Assembly: GCA_029863355.1 (NCBI GenBank)
Contig: JAOTVO010000038.1
Location: 1 to 13,814 of the forward strand
Length of the DNA stretch: 13,814 bases
Origin: Candidatus Krumholzibacteriia bacterium
GTDB lineage: Bacteria > Krumholzibacteriota > Krumholzibacteria > WVZY01 > JAKEHA01
Direction: 5' to 3'
A model generated the notes under the pieces. The model did no database searches, was not told the DNA's origin, and saw only the letters and a program-made list of their open reading frames with translations. The position numbers and the translations under genes are program-made. How positions within the stretch are numbered: position 1 is the stretch's first letter; each line of letters starts with the position of its first letter. This document shows, piece after piece, positions 1 to 5,890 of this stretch.

Positions 1-450
1 TCGCTGGGCGTGCCGTTCTCGGTCCTGGATCACCTGCGCCACCTATTGATGCCGACGCTGGTGCTCTCGCTGCTCTTCGTGGCGAGCTGGAGCCGGTACA
101 TGCGCGCCAGTCTCTCCGAGGTGCTGCAGATGAACTACATCGACGTCGCGCGCGCCAAGGGAGCTTCGCGGGGGAGCGTGGTTTTCAAGCACGCCGTGCG
201 CAACGCGGCGATACCCGTCTTGACGGTCATCGCTCTCAACATGCCGGCCCTCTTCACGGGCTCGATCATCACGGAGACGATCTTCGCGTGGCCGGGGATG
301 GGGCGGCTGTTCTACGACGGACTCTTGCGGCAGGACTACACGCGGCTCATGGGCATCATCTTCATCGCCTCGTCGCTCATTGCGGTTCTCAACCTGGTGG
401 CGGACACGATCCATGGGATACTCGACCCCCGTACTCGACTCGCGCGATAA
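1..450 (+). CDS. ABC transporter permease, DppB/OppB type (5' end missing)
   Basis: This is the C-terminal 149 residues of an inner-membrane permease subunit of a dipeptide/oligopeptide (or nickel/glutathione) importer. The frame is open from base 1 and ends at TAA 448-450, so the start lies outside the window. Visible residues 44-73 form the cytoplasmic EAA loop that contacts the ATPase, with the typical DVARAKGAS core followed by HAVRNAAIPV. Further on are a segment beginning GSIITETIFAWPG and the end motif NLVADTIHGILDPRTRL, both characteristic of the DppB family. Hydrophobic membrane segments flank the EAA loop. The DppC-type partner follows directly and overlaps it, so the two form one importer operon. 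The substrate-binding protein and ATPases are not in the window. The subfamily substrate (dipeptide, oligopeptide, other) cannot be read from this fragment. Confidence 0.93.
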   Translation, partial: SLGVPFSVLDHLRHLLMPTLVLSLLFVASWSRYMRASLSEVLQMNYIDVARAKGASRGSVVFKHAVRNAAIPVLTVIALNMPALFTGSIITETIFAWPGMGRLFYDGLLRQDYTRLMGIIFIASSLIAVLNLVADTIHGILDPRTRLAR

Positions 451-1381
451 GAAGCGCGGCGCCGTCGTCGAGGTGCAGACGGTGCACCCGATGCGCGAGC
501 CGTTCCGCGCCAACGCGCGGCGGCGCGAGCGGCGCGACCGCGCCGGGTTCACGCGCTACCTCAAGCAGAATCCGCTGGCCTACACGGCCATGGTGGTGCT
601 GGGGCTGATCGTGGTGGCGGCGATCTTCGCGCCGTTGTTGAGTCCGTTCGACAAGGACAAGATCGATCTGACGCGGCAGTACCTGGCGCCCTCGCTGGAC
701 CACCCGTTCGGCACCGACGATCTGGGCCGGGACGTCTTCGTGCGCGTGATGCACGGGGGACGCGTGTCGCTGGCGGTGGGGCTGATGGCCATGGTCGTGG
801 CGCTGATCGTCGGGGTCATGGCCGGCGGCGTGGCCGGCTACTACGGCGGCTGGGTCGACATGCTCATCATGCGCTTCGTGGACCTGATGCTGGCGGTGCC
901 GGTGTTCTTCGTGATCCTCTTCGTCTCCAGCCTCATCACGTCGCAGCTGACCATTCCGGCGCTGTGCGTGATGATCGGGATAACGCAGTGGATGGAGGTC
1001 GCCCGATTGGTGCGCGCCGTGGTGCTTTCCACGAAGGAGTACGAGTTTGTGGACGCCGCCCGCACCCTGGGACTGTCCGACCGGCGCATACTGGTGCGCC
1101 ACCTGCTCCCGCACACGCTGGCCCCGGTGCTGGTGGCGGTCACGCTGGGACTGGCGCAAGCGATCATCATCGAGAGCGCGCTTTCCTTCCTGGGCTTCGG
1201 CGTGCAGCCGCCCACGCCGAGCTGGGGTGCGATGCTGCAGAACGCGCAGGGCTTCCTCGCCAGCTGCCCGTGGATTGCGATCTTCCCCGGGCTCATGATC
1301 TTTCTCACCGTCGTCTGCTGCAACGTCCTCGCGGATTTCCTGGGCGACGCGTTCAGCCCCAACGGCCCGCGACACTCCTAG
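413..1381 (+). CDS. ABC transporter permease, DppC/OppC type
   Basis: This is the second inner-membrane permease of a peptide-type ABC importer. With ATG 413 the product is 322 aa. After a basic cytoplasmic N-terminus, the first membrane segment lies near residues 58-78. The family motif HPFGTDDLGRDVF is at about 98-110, the EAA loop (DAARTLGLSD) is near 214-225, and the C-terminal hallmark ESALSFLGFGVQPP is at about 254-267. ATG 413 lies inside dppB (38-bp overlap) and has only a weak ribosome binding site. GTG 482 is a serious alternative, because GAGGTG (470-475) sits 6 bp ahead of it. A TTG at 380 is less likely. The product pairs with the upstream permease to form the membrane channel. 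The next gene starts about 130 bp later behind its own promoter, so this is the end of the importer operon as seen here. Confidence 0.93.
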   Translation: MGYSTPVLDSRDKKRGAVVEVQTVHPMREPFRANARRRERRDRAGFTRYLKQNPLAYTAMVVLGLIVVAAIFAPLLSPFDKDKIDLTRQYLAPSLDHPFGTDDLGRDVFVRVMHGGRVSLAVGLMAMVVALIVGVMAGGVAGYYGGWVDMLIMRFVDLMLAVPVFFVILFVSSLITSQLTIPALCVMIGITQWMEVARLVRAVVLSTKEYEFVDAARTLGLSDRRILVRHLLPHTLAPVLVAVTLGLAQAIIIESALSFLGFGVQPPTPSWGAMLQNAQGFLASCPWIAIFPGLMIFLTVVCCNVLADFLGDAFSPNGPRHS

Positions 1382-1389
1382 ACGCACCG

Positions 1390-1405
1390 CGCCGCGCCCG
1401 CGGCG
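1390..1405 (+). terminator. possible weak terminator hairpin after the permease operon
   Basis: A perfect 6-bp GC stem (1390-1395 with 1400-1405) has a 4-base loop and lies 8 bp after the permease stop. Only a poor T-containing stretch follows, so intrinsic termination is uncertain. Short GC hairpins are common by chance in DNA this rich in GC. Confidence 0.2.
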
Positions 1406-1412
1406 ATTGGGG

Positions 1413-1440
1413 TTGATTCCTGGCCTCGCCGTGCTATATT
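1413..1440 (+). promoter_or_regulatory. sigma70-like promoter for the thiolase/ZIP/cutA operon
   Basis: TTGATT (1413-1418) and TATATT (1435-1440) are separated by 16 bp. This is an AT-rich island in GC-rich DNA, placed between the permease stop and the next gene. Transcription would start near 1447 and give a leader of about 64 nt. The leader begins with a short hairpin (TGCCC 1447-1451 pairing with GGGCA 1458-1462). No good Shine-Dalgarno is visible before ATG 1511. Confidence 0.6.
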
Positions 1441-1510
1441 CCACAGTGCCCGGCTTTGGGCATATCTCCTTGTATCCGTTCCACTTGTAGCTCACTTCGG
1501 GCGCGCGGTC

Positions 1511-2542
1511 ATGAAACGAAAAGCACACGGCATCGGCTTGCTCTCGGGTGGGCTGGACTCGGCGCTGGCGGCCAAGGTCGTCCAGGCGGCCGGGGCCGAC
1601 GTCACCTGCCTGCACTTCTTCACCGGCTTCTGTGTCGCGGGGCACAACAGCCGGGTCGGCCGCAAGGATCGGCCCGTCGGCAACCACGCGTTGCAGGTGG
1701 CCGCGGAGGCGGGGATCCCGGTGGAGCTGGTGGACATCTCGGACGACTACCTGCCCATGGTCATGCGTCCCAAGCACGGCTACGGTCGCAACATGAACCC
1801 GTGCATCGACTGCCGGCTCTTCATGATCGACCGCGCGCATCGCTACATGCAGGACGTGGGCGCGGACTTCGTGTTCACGGGCGAGGTGATCGGGCAGCGC
1901 CCCATGTCGCAGATGCGGCAGACGATGCAGATGATCGAGCGCGAGTCGGGCCTGGAGGGCCGCCTCCTGCGCCCGCTCTCGGCCAAGCTGCTCGAACCGA
2001 CGCTCCCCGAGCGCGAGGGCTGGATCGACCGCGAGAAGCTGTGCGGATTTCACGGGCGCTCCCGCCGGCCGCAGCTAGAGCTGGCCGCCGGGTTCGGCCT
2101 CACCGAGTACATGCAGCCGGCTGGAGGCTGCTGCTTCCTCACCGACGAGGCTTACTCGCGCAAGCTGCGCGACCTCGTCGACAACATGGGCGAGGAGCGG
2201 TTGTCCATGGACGACGTGTACGTGCTGGGCGTGGGGCGGCACTTCCGTCTCTCGCCGCAGCTGAGGATCGTGGTTGGCCGCGACGAAGTCGAGAATGCGT
2301 TCCTCGAGTACTACGGCAAGACGCACTGGAGCGCGCGGGCAGCCGACTGCACGGGTCCGACCGTGATCGTGATGGGCGAGATGGACGAGCCGCGTGCGGC
2401 GACCGTTGCCGCCGTGGTGGCGCGCTACTGCAAGGCGCGCGACCAGGCCTCCGTACGCGTGGAGTTCCAGCGCAACGGCGAATCGCGGACGATCGACGCG
2501 GCGCCGCTCGCCGACGCGGCCCTGGACGAGATGCGAATCTAA
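1511..2542 (+). CDS. PP-loop ATPase, tRNA thiolation type, with C-terminal NFACT-like RNA-binding domain
   Basis: This is a 343-aa cytosolic enzyme, predicted to adenylate a tRNA base before sulfur insertion (MnmA/ThiI-like chemistry). The N-terminal PP-loop motif SGGLDS at residues 12-17 binds ATP. A CxxC pair (C98, C101, in NPCIDC) and the GEVIGQRP segment (124-131) match the thiouridine-synthase-like PP-loop fold. C178 and the PAGGCC motif (203-208) are further candidate catalytic or metal-binding cysteines. From about residue 240, GRHFRLSP and IVVGRDEVENAFL resemble the NFACT-R-type RNA-binding domain known to be fused to such enzymes. No THUMP domain is seen, unlike classical ThiI. ATG 1511 is the first plausible start after the promoter, although its ribosome site is weak. 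It is the first gene of an operon with ZIP and cutA, 32 bp before the former. The class is sure; the exact tRNA position modified is unknown. Confidence 0.82.
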   Translation: MKRKAHGIGLLSGGLDSALAAKVVQAAGADVTCLHFFTGFCVAGHNSRVGRKDRPVGNHALQVAAEAGIPVELVDISDDYLPMVMRPKHGYGRNMNPCIDCRLFMIDRAHRYMQDVGADFVFTGEVIGQRPMSQMRQTMQMIERESGLEGRLLRPLSAKLLEPTLPEREGWIDREKLCGFHGRSRRPQLELAAGFGLTEYMQPAGGCCFLTDEAYSRKLRDLVDNMGEERLSMDDVYVLGVGRHFRLSPQLRIVVGRDEVENAFLEYYGKTHWSARAADCTGPTVIVMGEMDEPRAATVAAVVARYCKARDQASVRVEFQRNGESRTIDAAPLADAALDEMRI

Positions 2543-2574
2543 CCACGCGTTGATGTGGTGAGACGGTCTGCAAG

Positions 2575-3315
2575 GTGAGCGCGCTCAGCTGGACGATCCT
2601 CTTCTCGGTCATTGCCGCCGGCGCCACCGTGGCGGGGGGGCTGGCGGTGACGCTGCCGCGAGGAATGGGGCGCCATCGCCTCAGCCACGGCATTGCCTTC
2701 GGCGCCGGCTACATGCTCGCGGCCGCGTTCGTGAGCATGGTGCCGGAGAGCTTCGCACGCGTGCCCCAGGCGTCTGTCTGGATCCTCGCCGGGTACGTAC
2801 TCGCGCATCTCTTCGAGCACACCTTCACTCCGCACTTCCACTTCGGCGAAGAGACGCACGCCGAGCACCACACCGAGCCGGCGGTGGGGCTCACGGCGCT
2901 GGTGGGCCTCGCCCTGCACGCGTTCTTCGACGGCGTCGCCATCTCGGCGGGCTTTCAGTTGACGGCGGCGCTCGGGATCTTCATCGCGCTGGCCGTCATC
3001 CTGCACAAGATCCCCGAGGGCGTGACCATCGCGTCGGTGATGATGGCGTCGGGGGCCTCGCAGCGGCGCGCGATCGATTCCACGCTGCTGCTCGCGGCGG
3101 CGACCCTGGCCGGGGCGCTCCTCATGAGCCGCCTCGAGCACGTGGCCGGTCCGGCGCTCGCGCTCTCGTGCGGAATCGCCGTCTACGTGGCGGCCACGGA
3201 TCTCATCCCCGAGTTCAACCAGCAGCGGGAGAAGCGGTTTTCGGTGAGCGCGCTCCTGGGCTTGGTGCTCTATTTCGGTCTGCACCGCCTGCTGCACGTG
3301 CTGGGCGTCCATTGA
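2575..3315 (+). CDS. ZIP family divalent metal transporter
   Basis: This is a 246-aa integral membrane protein of the ZIP (Zrt/Irt-like) family, which moves zinc, iron or similar divalent ions into the cytosol. The two family signature helices are present: HAFFDG at residues 115-120 and HKIPEG at 144-149, which supply the metal-site histidines, aspartate and glutamate. A His-rich loop at about 78-99 (H78, H82, H87, H89, H95, H98, H99) sits between early helices and could bind metal. Several hydrophobic segments span the length. GTG 2575 is the only reasonable start, because an in-frame TGA lies at 2551. A GGTGAG sits 12 bp upstream. The gene is 32 bp after the thiolase and 17 bp before cutA, so co-transcription is likely. 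The metal cannot be read from the sequence. Confidence 0.9.
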   Translation: MSALSWTILFSVIAAGATVAGGLAVTLPRGMGRHRLSHGIAFGAGYMLAAAFVSMVPESFARVPQASVWILAGYVLAHLFEHTFTPHFHFGEETHAEHHTEPAVGLTALVGLALHAFFDGVAISAGFQLTAALGIFIALAVILHKIPEGVTIASVMMASGASQRRAIDSTLLLAAATLAGALLMSRLEHVAGPALALSCGIAVYVAATDLIPEFNQQREKRFSVSALLGLVLYFGLHRLLHVLGVH

Positions 3316-3332
3316 AAAGGAGGAAGCGGAAC

Positions 3333-3653
3333 ATGGATGGTGACTACCTCGTGGTGCTGATCACCGCGGCGGACGCCGCGCAGGGCGAGCTCATCGCGAC
3401 GGCGCTGGTGGAGGAATCGCTCGCCGCGTGCGTCAACGTGGTCCCCGCCGTGCGCAGCATCTACCGGTGGAAGGGAGAGGTGGTGCGCGACGACGAGGCG
3501 CTCCTCTTGGCCAAGACCACGCGCGCGCGCTTCGACGCGCTGCAGGCGCGCGTGCACGCGCTGCATACCTACGACGTGCCGGAGGTCGTCGCGCTGGAAA
3601 GCGCGGCGATGTCGGAGGGATACGCGCGCTTCCTCGCCGAAACGCTGGGCTGA
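3333..3653 (+). CDS. cutA: CutA1 divalent-cation tolerance protein
   Basis: This is a 106-aa protein, the usual length for CutA1, a small trimeric cytosolic protein historically linked to copper tolerance; its exact biochemical role is still debated. The characteristic run LVEESLAACVNVVP occurs near residues 31-44, followed by IYRWKGEV, DDEALLLAKT and HTYDVPEVVAL at about 86-96. The family more often has HPY where this protein has HTY. ATG 3333 is fixed by a strong AAAGGAGG at 3316-3323, 9 bp upstream. The longer in-frame opening reaching back to 3168 is only read-through of the ZIP gene's other frame. Its place directly behind a ZIP transporter supports a metal-handling role. Transcription should end at the hairpin 25 bp downstream. 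Confidence 0.94.
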   Translation: MDGDYLVVLITAADAAQGELIATALVEESLAACVNVVPAVRSIYRWKGEVVRDDEALLLAKTTRARFDALQARVHALHTYDVPEVVALESAAMSEGYARFLAETLG

Positions 3654-3678
3654 CCGCCCGCTCCGCCGCAACAAAACG

Positions 3679-3713
3679 CGAAGGCCCCCGCTCCAAAAGA
3701 GCGGGGGCCTTCG
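3679..3713. terminator. bidirectional hairpin terminator between cutA and a convergent small gene
   Basis: A perfect 15-bp stem (3679-3693 with 3699-3713) has a 5-base loop. It lies 25 bp after the cutA stop and 27 bp after the stop of the minus-strand gene at 3741-4082. Read on the minus strand, the stem is followed by CG and then TTTTGTTG, a recognisable U-rich tail. On the plus strand no T-run follows, so termination there would depend on the stem alone. One hairpin probably serves both genes. Confidence 0.8.
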
Positions 3714-3740
3714 CAACGATGGGGTCTCTCTCTTGCTCGA

Positions 3741-4082
3741 CTACACGATCGCGGCCACGGCCGAAGCCGCCGCGCGCAGCGCTGTGCGCACGATCGCGTG
3801 CGCCACCGTAGCCGCCGCGCCGCCCACGGCCCCTGCGACCGTCCGTGCCGCGCGCACCATCTCGCGGGCGCGCGCGATCGCGCGTTCGTGCCCGTCCAGC
3901 GCGCATGCGTTCGAGTCGGCGCGCAGGGCGACGACGGTCGCGCCCGCCGCCGTGTCCGTACCCGACACGGTCACGACGACGCAGCTCGCCTCGGTCCCGG
4001 ACGCTTGCGCGGCGAGGGGCGATATCACGAGAGTGCTCAGCACCAAGAGGATCATCAAAACGGCCGGTTCGGGACGCTTCAT
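3741..4082 (-). CDS. small secreted protein of unknown function
   Basis: This is a 113-aa predicted exported protein that I do not recognise. ATG 4082 is supported by a perfect AGGAGG (4095-4090), 7 bp upstream. The N-terminus is a textbook Sec signal peptide: basic MKRPEP, a hydrophobic core around residues 8-22, and a likely cut after LAAQA (about residue 27). The mature part is about 86 residues. It opens with a likely beta segment (CVVVTVSG) and holds two cysteines, C34 and C60, that could form a disulfide. It ends in a long Ala/Arg-rich stretch (about residues 66-113) that should be helical. The gene converges on cutA with a shared terminator and diverges from the outer-membrane barrel gene at 4187, so a cell-envelope role is plausible but unproven. 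The ribosome site, signal peptide and terminator together argue that it is real rather than a chance frame. Confidence 0.75.
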   Translation of the reverse strand: MKRPEPAVLMILLVLSTLVISPLAAQASGTEASCVVVTVSGTDTAAGATVVALRADSNACALDGHERAIARAREMVRAARTVAGAVGGAAATVAHAIVRTALRAAASAVAAIV

Positions 4083-4101
4083 GGGCGGGCCTCCTATGGG
4101 G

Positions 4102-4131
4102 TTAGATACGCCCGCGCCGCCGGATGGTTCC
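4102..4131 (-). promoter_or_regulatory. possible ECF-sigma-type promoter for the small secreted protein
   Basis: On the minus strand GGAACC (4131-4126) resembles the GGAAC -35 element of sigmaE-like ECF promoters. TATCTA (4108-4103), or the overlapping TCTAA (4106-4102), sits about 17-18 bp further on as a -10. The element lies about 20 bp ahead of the start codon at 4082. Both elements are short and the match could be chance. Confidence 0.25.
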
Positions 4132-4186
4132 GCGTGGAGCGGTTCTTGCAGCCCCTTCCGCAGTTTCGCCCAACCGGAGGTGCACC

Positions 4187-4795
4187 ATGCGCACGACCAT
4201 CGTTATATCTGTAATCTTGGCAATGACTTGGCCGGTAACCGCCGGTGCCCTCACCGGTATCTCCATCGGCGGCCACGTCGGCGTTTCGAGTGTCTCGGGG
4301 GACGTTCTGCCCGGCTCCGGCGACCTGGGGTCGGCCACGACCTACGGCGTCGTTCTCGGCATCGGGACAGTCCCCATGCTCGACCTGCAGATCCGCGGCG
4401 GCTATTTCGCCAAGGACTTCGAGTACACCTACACGGCCGGCGCCGTGACCGCCACCACCGGCTTCCGCTACGAGGACGCCAGCGTCACCGCGCTCTTGCG
4501 CAAGAACGTCTTCACATTCCCGGCCTCGCCGCTCTCCCTCTATCTCGGCGCCGGCGCGGGCATGCACTGGATGAACACCGAGATCGCCCAGGCCATCGCG
4601 CAGGGTGCGGGCACCTCGACCGAGGAACTGGTCGGCAGCACGGCCAAGCCGAGCGCCATGGGCATCGTCGGGATCGACCTGTCCGCGCCGGTCTTCCCGC
4701 TGGCGGTCTTCGGCGAGTGGAGCTACGAGGCGATCTTCGCCAGCGAGCGTCTGAACGCGAGCCGCTTCGGCGCGGGCTTGATGCTGCGCTTCTAG
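4187..4795 (+). CDS. small outer-membrane beta-barrel protein
   Basis: This 202-aa protein is predicted to be exported and inserted in the outer membrane. ATG 4187 has CGGAGG at 4175-4180, 6 bp upstream, and begins a signal peptide (hydrophobic core near residues 4-16, cut after about TAGA, residue 21). The mature part alternates Gly/aromatic-rich strands, for example GGHVGVSS, LQIRGGYFAKDFEYTY and LYLGAGAGMHWM, and ends in GLMLRF. A terminal Phe is the usual outer-membrane insertion signal. The size fits an 8-stranded OmpA-like or OmpW-like barrel without a periplasmic domain. The opening continues upstream to GTG 4124, but that start lacks a ribosome site and would bury the signal peptide. 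The gene diverges from the small secreted protein and converges on the hydroxylase gene. The precise function is unknown. Confidence 0.85.
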   Translation: MRTTIVISVILAMTWPVTAGALTGISIGGHVGVSSVSGDVLPGSGDLGSATTYGVVLGIGTVPMLDLQIRGGYFAKDFEYTYTAGAVTATTGFRYEDASVTALLRKNVFTFPASPLSLYLGAGAGMHWMNTEIAQAIAQGAGTSTEELVGSTAKPSAMGIVGIDLSAPVFPLAVFGEWSYEAIFASERLNASRFGAGLMLRF

Positions 4796-4828
4796 CGCGC
4801 ACAACGAGCTACCCAGCCACGTCCGAAT

Positions 4829-5665
4829 TCAGTCTCCTCGTTGATGCCTGACGGGAAGGCGCGACAAGGGATAGATGATCCGCCCCAGGAGACTGCGCGG
4901 AAACCGCTGGTCACCTGGAAAGCCGAGTTGTTGCGGCTGCTGCTCCGGCGATTGCTCGCGTGAAGGCCAGTAGGCGGTACCGAAGATCCAGTCCCACACG
5001 CTCAGACAAATGGCGAAGTTGACGCCATAGCGCCGGTCGTCCGGCCAATCGTGATCGTGATGCCACACGTGCATGCGGGGCGAGTTGATCACGTAGCGTA
5101 GCGGTCCCCAGGAGATATTCAAGTTGCTGTGATTCAGATGCCCAATCAATGTACCCACCACCGCGATCACGAGAACGACGCGGCCGTCGATCCCCAGGAC
5201 GATGAGCGGGAAGTACGTCAGGCTCTTATAGACGACGACTTCCATCCAGTGGAAACGGAAGTTGCCGATCCAGTCGAGTTCCCTAATCGAGTGATGAAGC
5301 TTGTGGAACTCCCACAGCCACGAAACTCGATGCAGCAGAATGTGTACGGTCCATTCGAGAAGGTCTTTGAGCAGAAAGAACACCGTGACCTGCACGAGGA
5401 GCGGCTGGTCGGCGATGAGGTTCAGCGCTTTCGCGCGGTCGATCACCGGAAGGGCCCATGCGAAGAGGAACGCCGCGGCGGACGCCACGAGAACGCCCAC
5501 GTAATGGCCGTTGAAGAAGAGCCAAAACAGATCCTGTGCGAACTGCCGGCGGAGCATCCTCTGTCGTTTCCGCCACGGCCAAATACGTTCGAGGATCAAG
5601 CATAGGGCAGAGGCGACGAGCAGCCAGAAGAAGTAACCGCGCGTGTCCCACAAGATCTGAATCAT
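4829..5665 (-). CDS. fatty acid hydroxylase / sterol desaturase family membrane protein
   Basis: This is a 278-aa integral membrane di-iron oxygenase of the fatty acid hydroxylase superfamily, which hydroxylates or desaturates lipid chains or sterol-like substrates. The eight-histidine pattern is clear, counted from ATG 5665: HxxxH (H108, H112, in HILLH), HxxHH (H121, H124, H125, in HKLHH), a HLNHS element (H176, H179), and HxxHH again (H199, H202, H203, in HVWHHDHD). Hydrophobic helices occur near residues 12-27, 55-72, 90-105 and 150-175. ATG 5665 is preferred, with GGCGGA 10 bp upstream; TTG 5674 would add three residues. GC content is visibly lower than in neighbours (about 56% by hand over 5101-5280), hinting at transfer or different expression. 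A good minus-strand promoter lies at 5721-5750. The substrate cannot be named. Confidence 0.9.
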   Translation of the reverse strand: MIQILWDTRGYFFWLLVASALCLILERIWPWRKRQRMLRRQFAQDLFWLFFNGHYVGVLVASAAAFLFAWALPVIDRAKALNLIADQPLLVQVTVFFLLKDLLEWTVHILLHRVSWLWEFHKLHHSIRELDWIGNFRFHWMEVVVYKSLTYFPLIVLGIDGRVVLVIAVVGTLIGHLNHSNLNISWGPLRYVINSPRMHVWHHDHDWPDDRRYGVNFAICLSVWDWIFGTAYWPSREQSPEQQPQQLGFPGDQRFPRSLLGRIIYPLSRLPVRHQRGD

Positions 5666-5720
5666 TTCATCCAATTCCGCCGGACGAGGGGTCGTCGGAT
5701 CTTCTTCTCGAGCCGTCAGG

Positions 5721-5750
5721 ATTCTACGTGGCTTGCGGCGGCGACGTCAA
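5721..5750 (-). promoter_or_regulatory. sigma70-like promoter for the hydroxylase gene
   Basis: On the minus strand TTGACG (5750-5745) and TAGAAT (5726-5721) are separated by 18 bp. The start codon at 5665 lies about 56 bp beyond the -10. This is one of the closest consensus matches in the window. Confidence 0.65.
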
Positions 5751-5759
5751 CGGACCGGA

Positions 5760-5793
5760 GGCGGGCGCCGGAACGGCTCTGCTTCCGCCCGCC
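5760..5793. repeat. imperfect inverted repeat between divergent promoters
   Basis: GGCGGGC (5760-5766) plus GGAA (5770-5773) pair with TTCC (5783-5786) plus GCCCGCC (5787-5793). A 3-base bulge and a 9-base loop complete the structure. It sits between the minus-strand -35 at 5745-5750 and the plus-strand -35 at 5814-5819, where an operator for both promoters would be expected. It is GC-rich and may be chance. Confidence 0.3.
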
Positions 5794-5813
5794 GCGGTGT
5801 TCACAAGCTCTGC

Positions 5814-5842
5814 TTGCCCACCCGGCCGGCGGCGGCTAGGAT
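5814..5842 (+). promoter_or_regulatory. sigma70-like promoter for the patatin/SAM-hydrolase/rtcB operon
   Basis: TTGCCC (5814-5819) and TAGGAT (5837-5842) are separated by 17 bp, about 48 bp before ATG 5891. It points away from the hydroxylase promoter. No other good candidate lies in this 225-bp gap. Confidence 0.5.
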
Positions 5843-5890
5843 GGTTCGGCGGCGCGAGGGGCGCGCCGGGAACACCACCGGAGATTCAAC

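Noticed and set aside
389..2053. Minus-strand 554-codon open frame opposite the permease and thiolase genes
   Set aside because: It crosses two well-supported genes and an intergenic promoter. The composition is His/Arg/Gln-rich with no recognisable domain.
3733..4851. Plus-strand 372-codon open frame
   Set aside because: It overlaps, in another frame or strand, the signal-peptide-bearing small gene, the barrel gene and the hydroxylase end. The content is Arg/His-rich noise.
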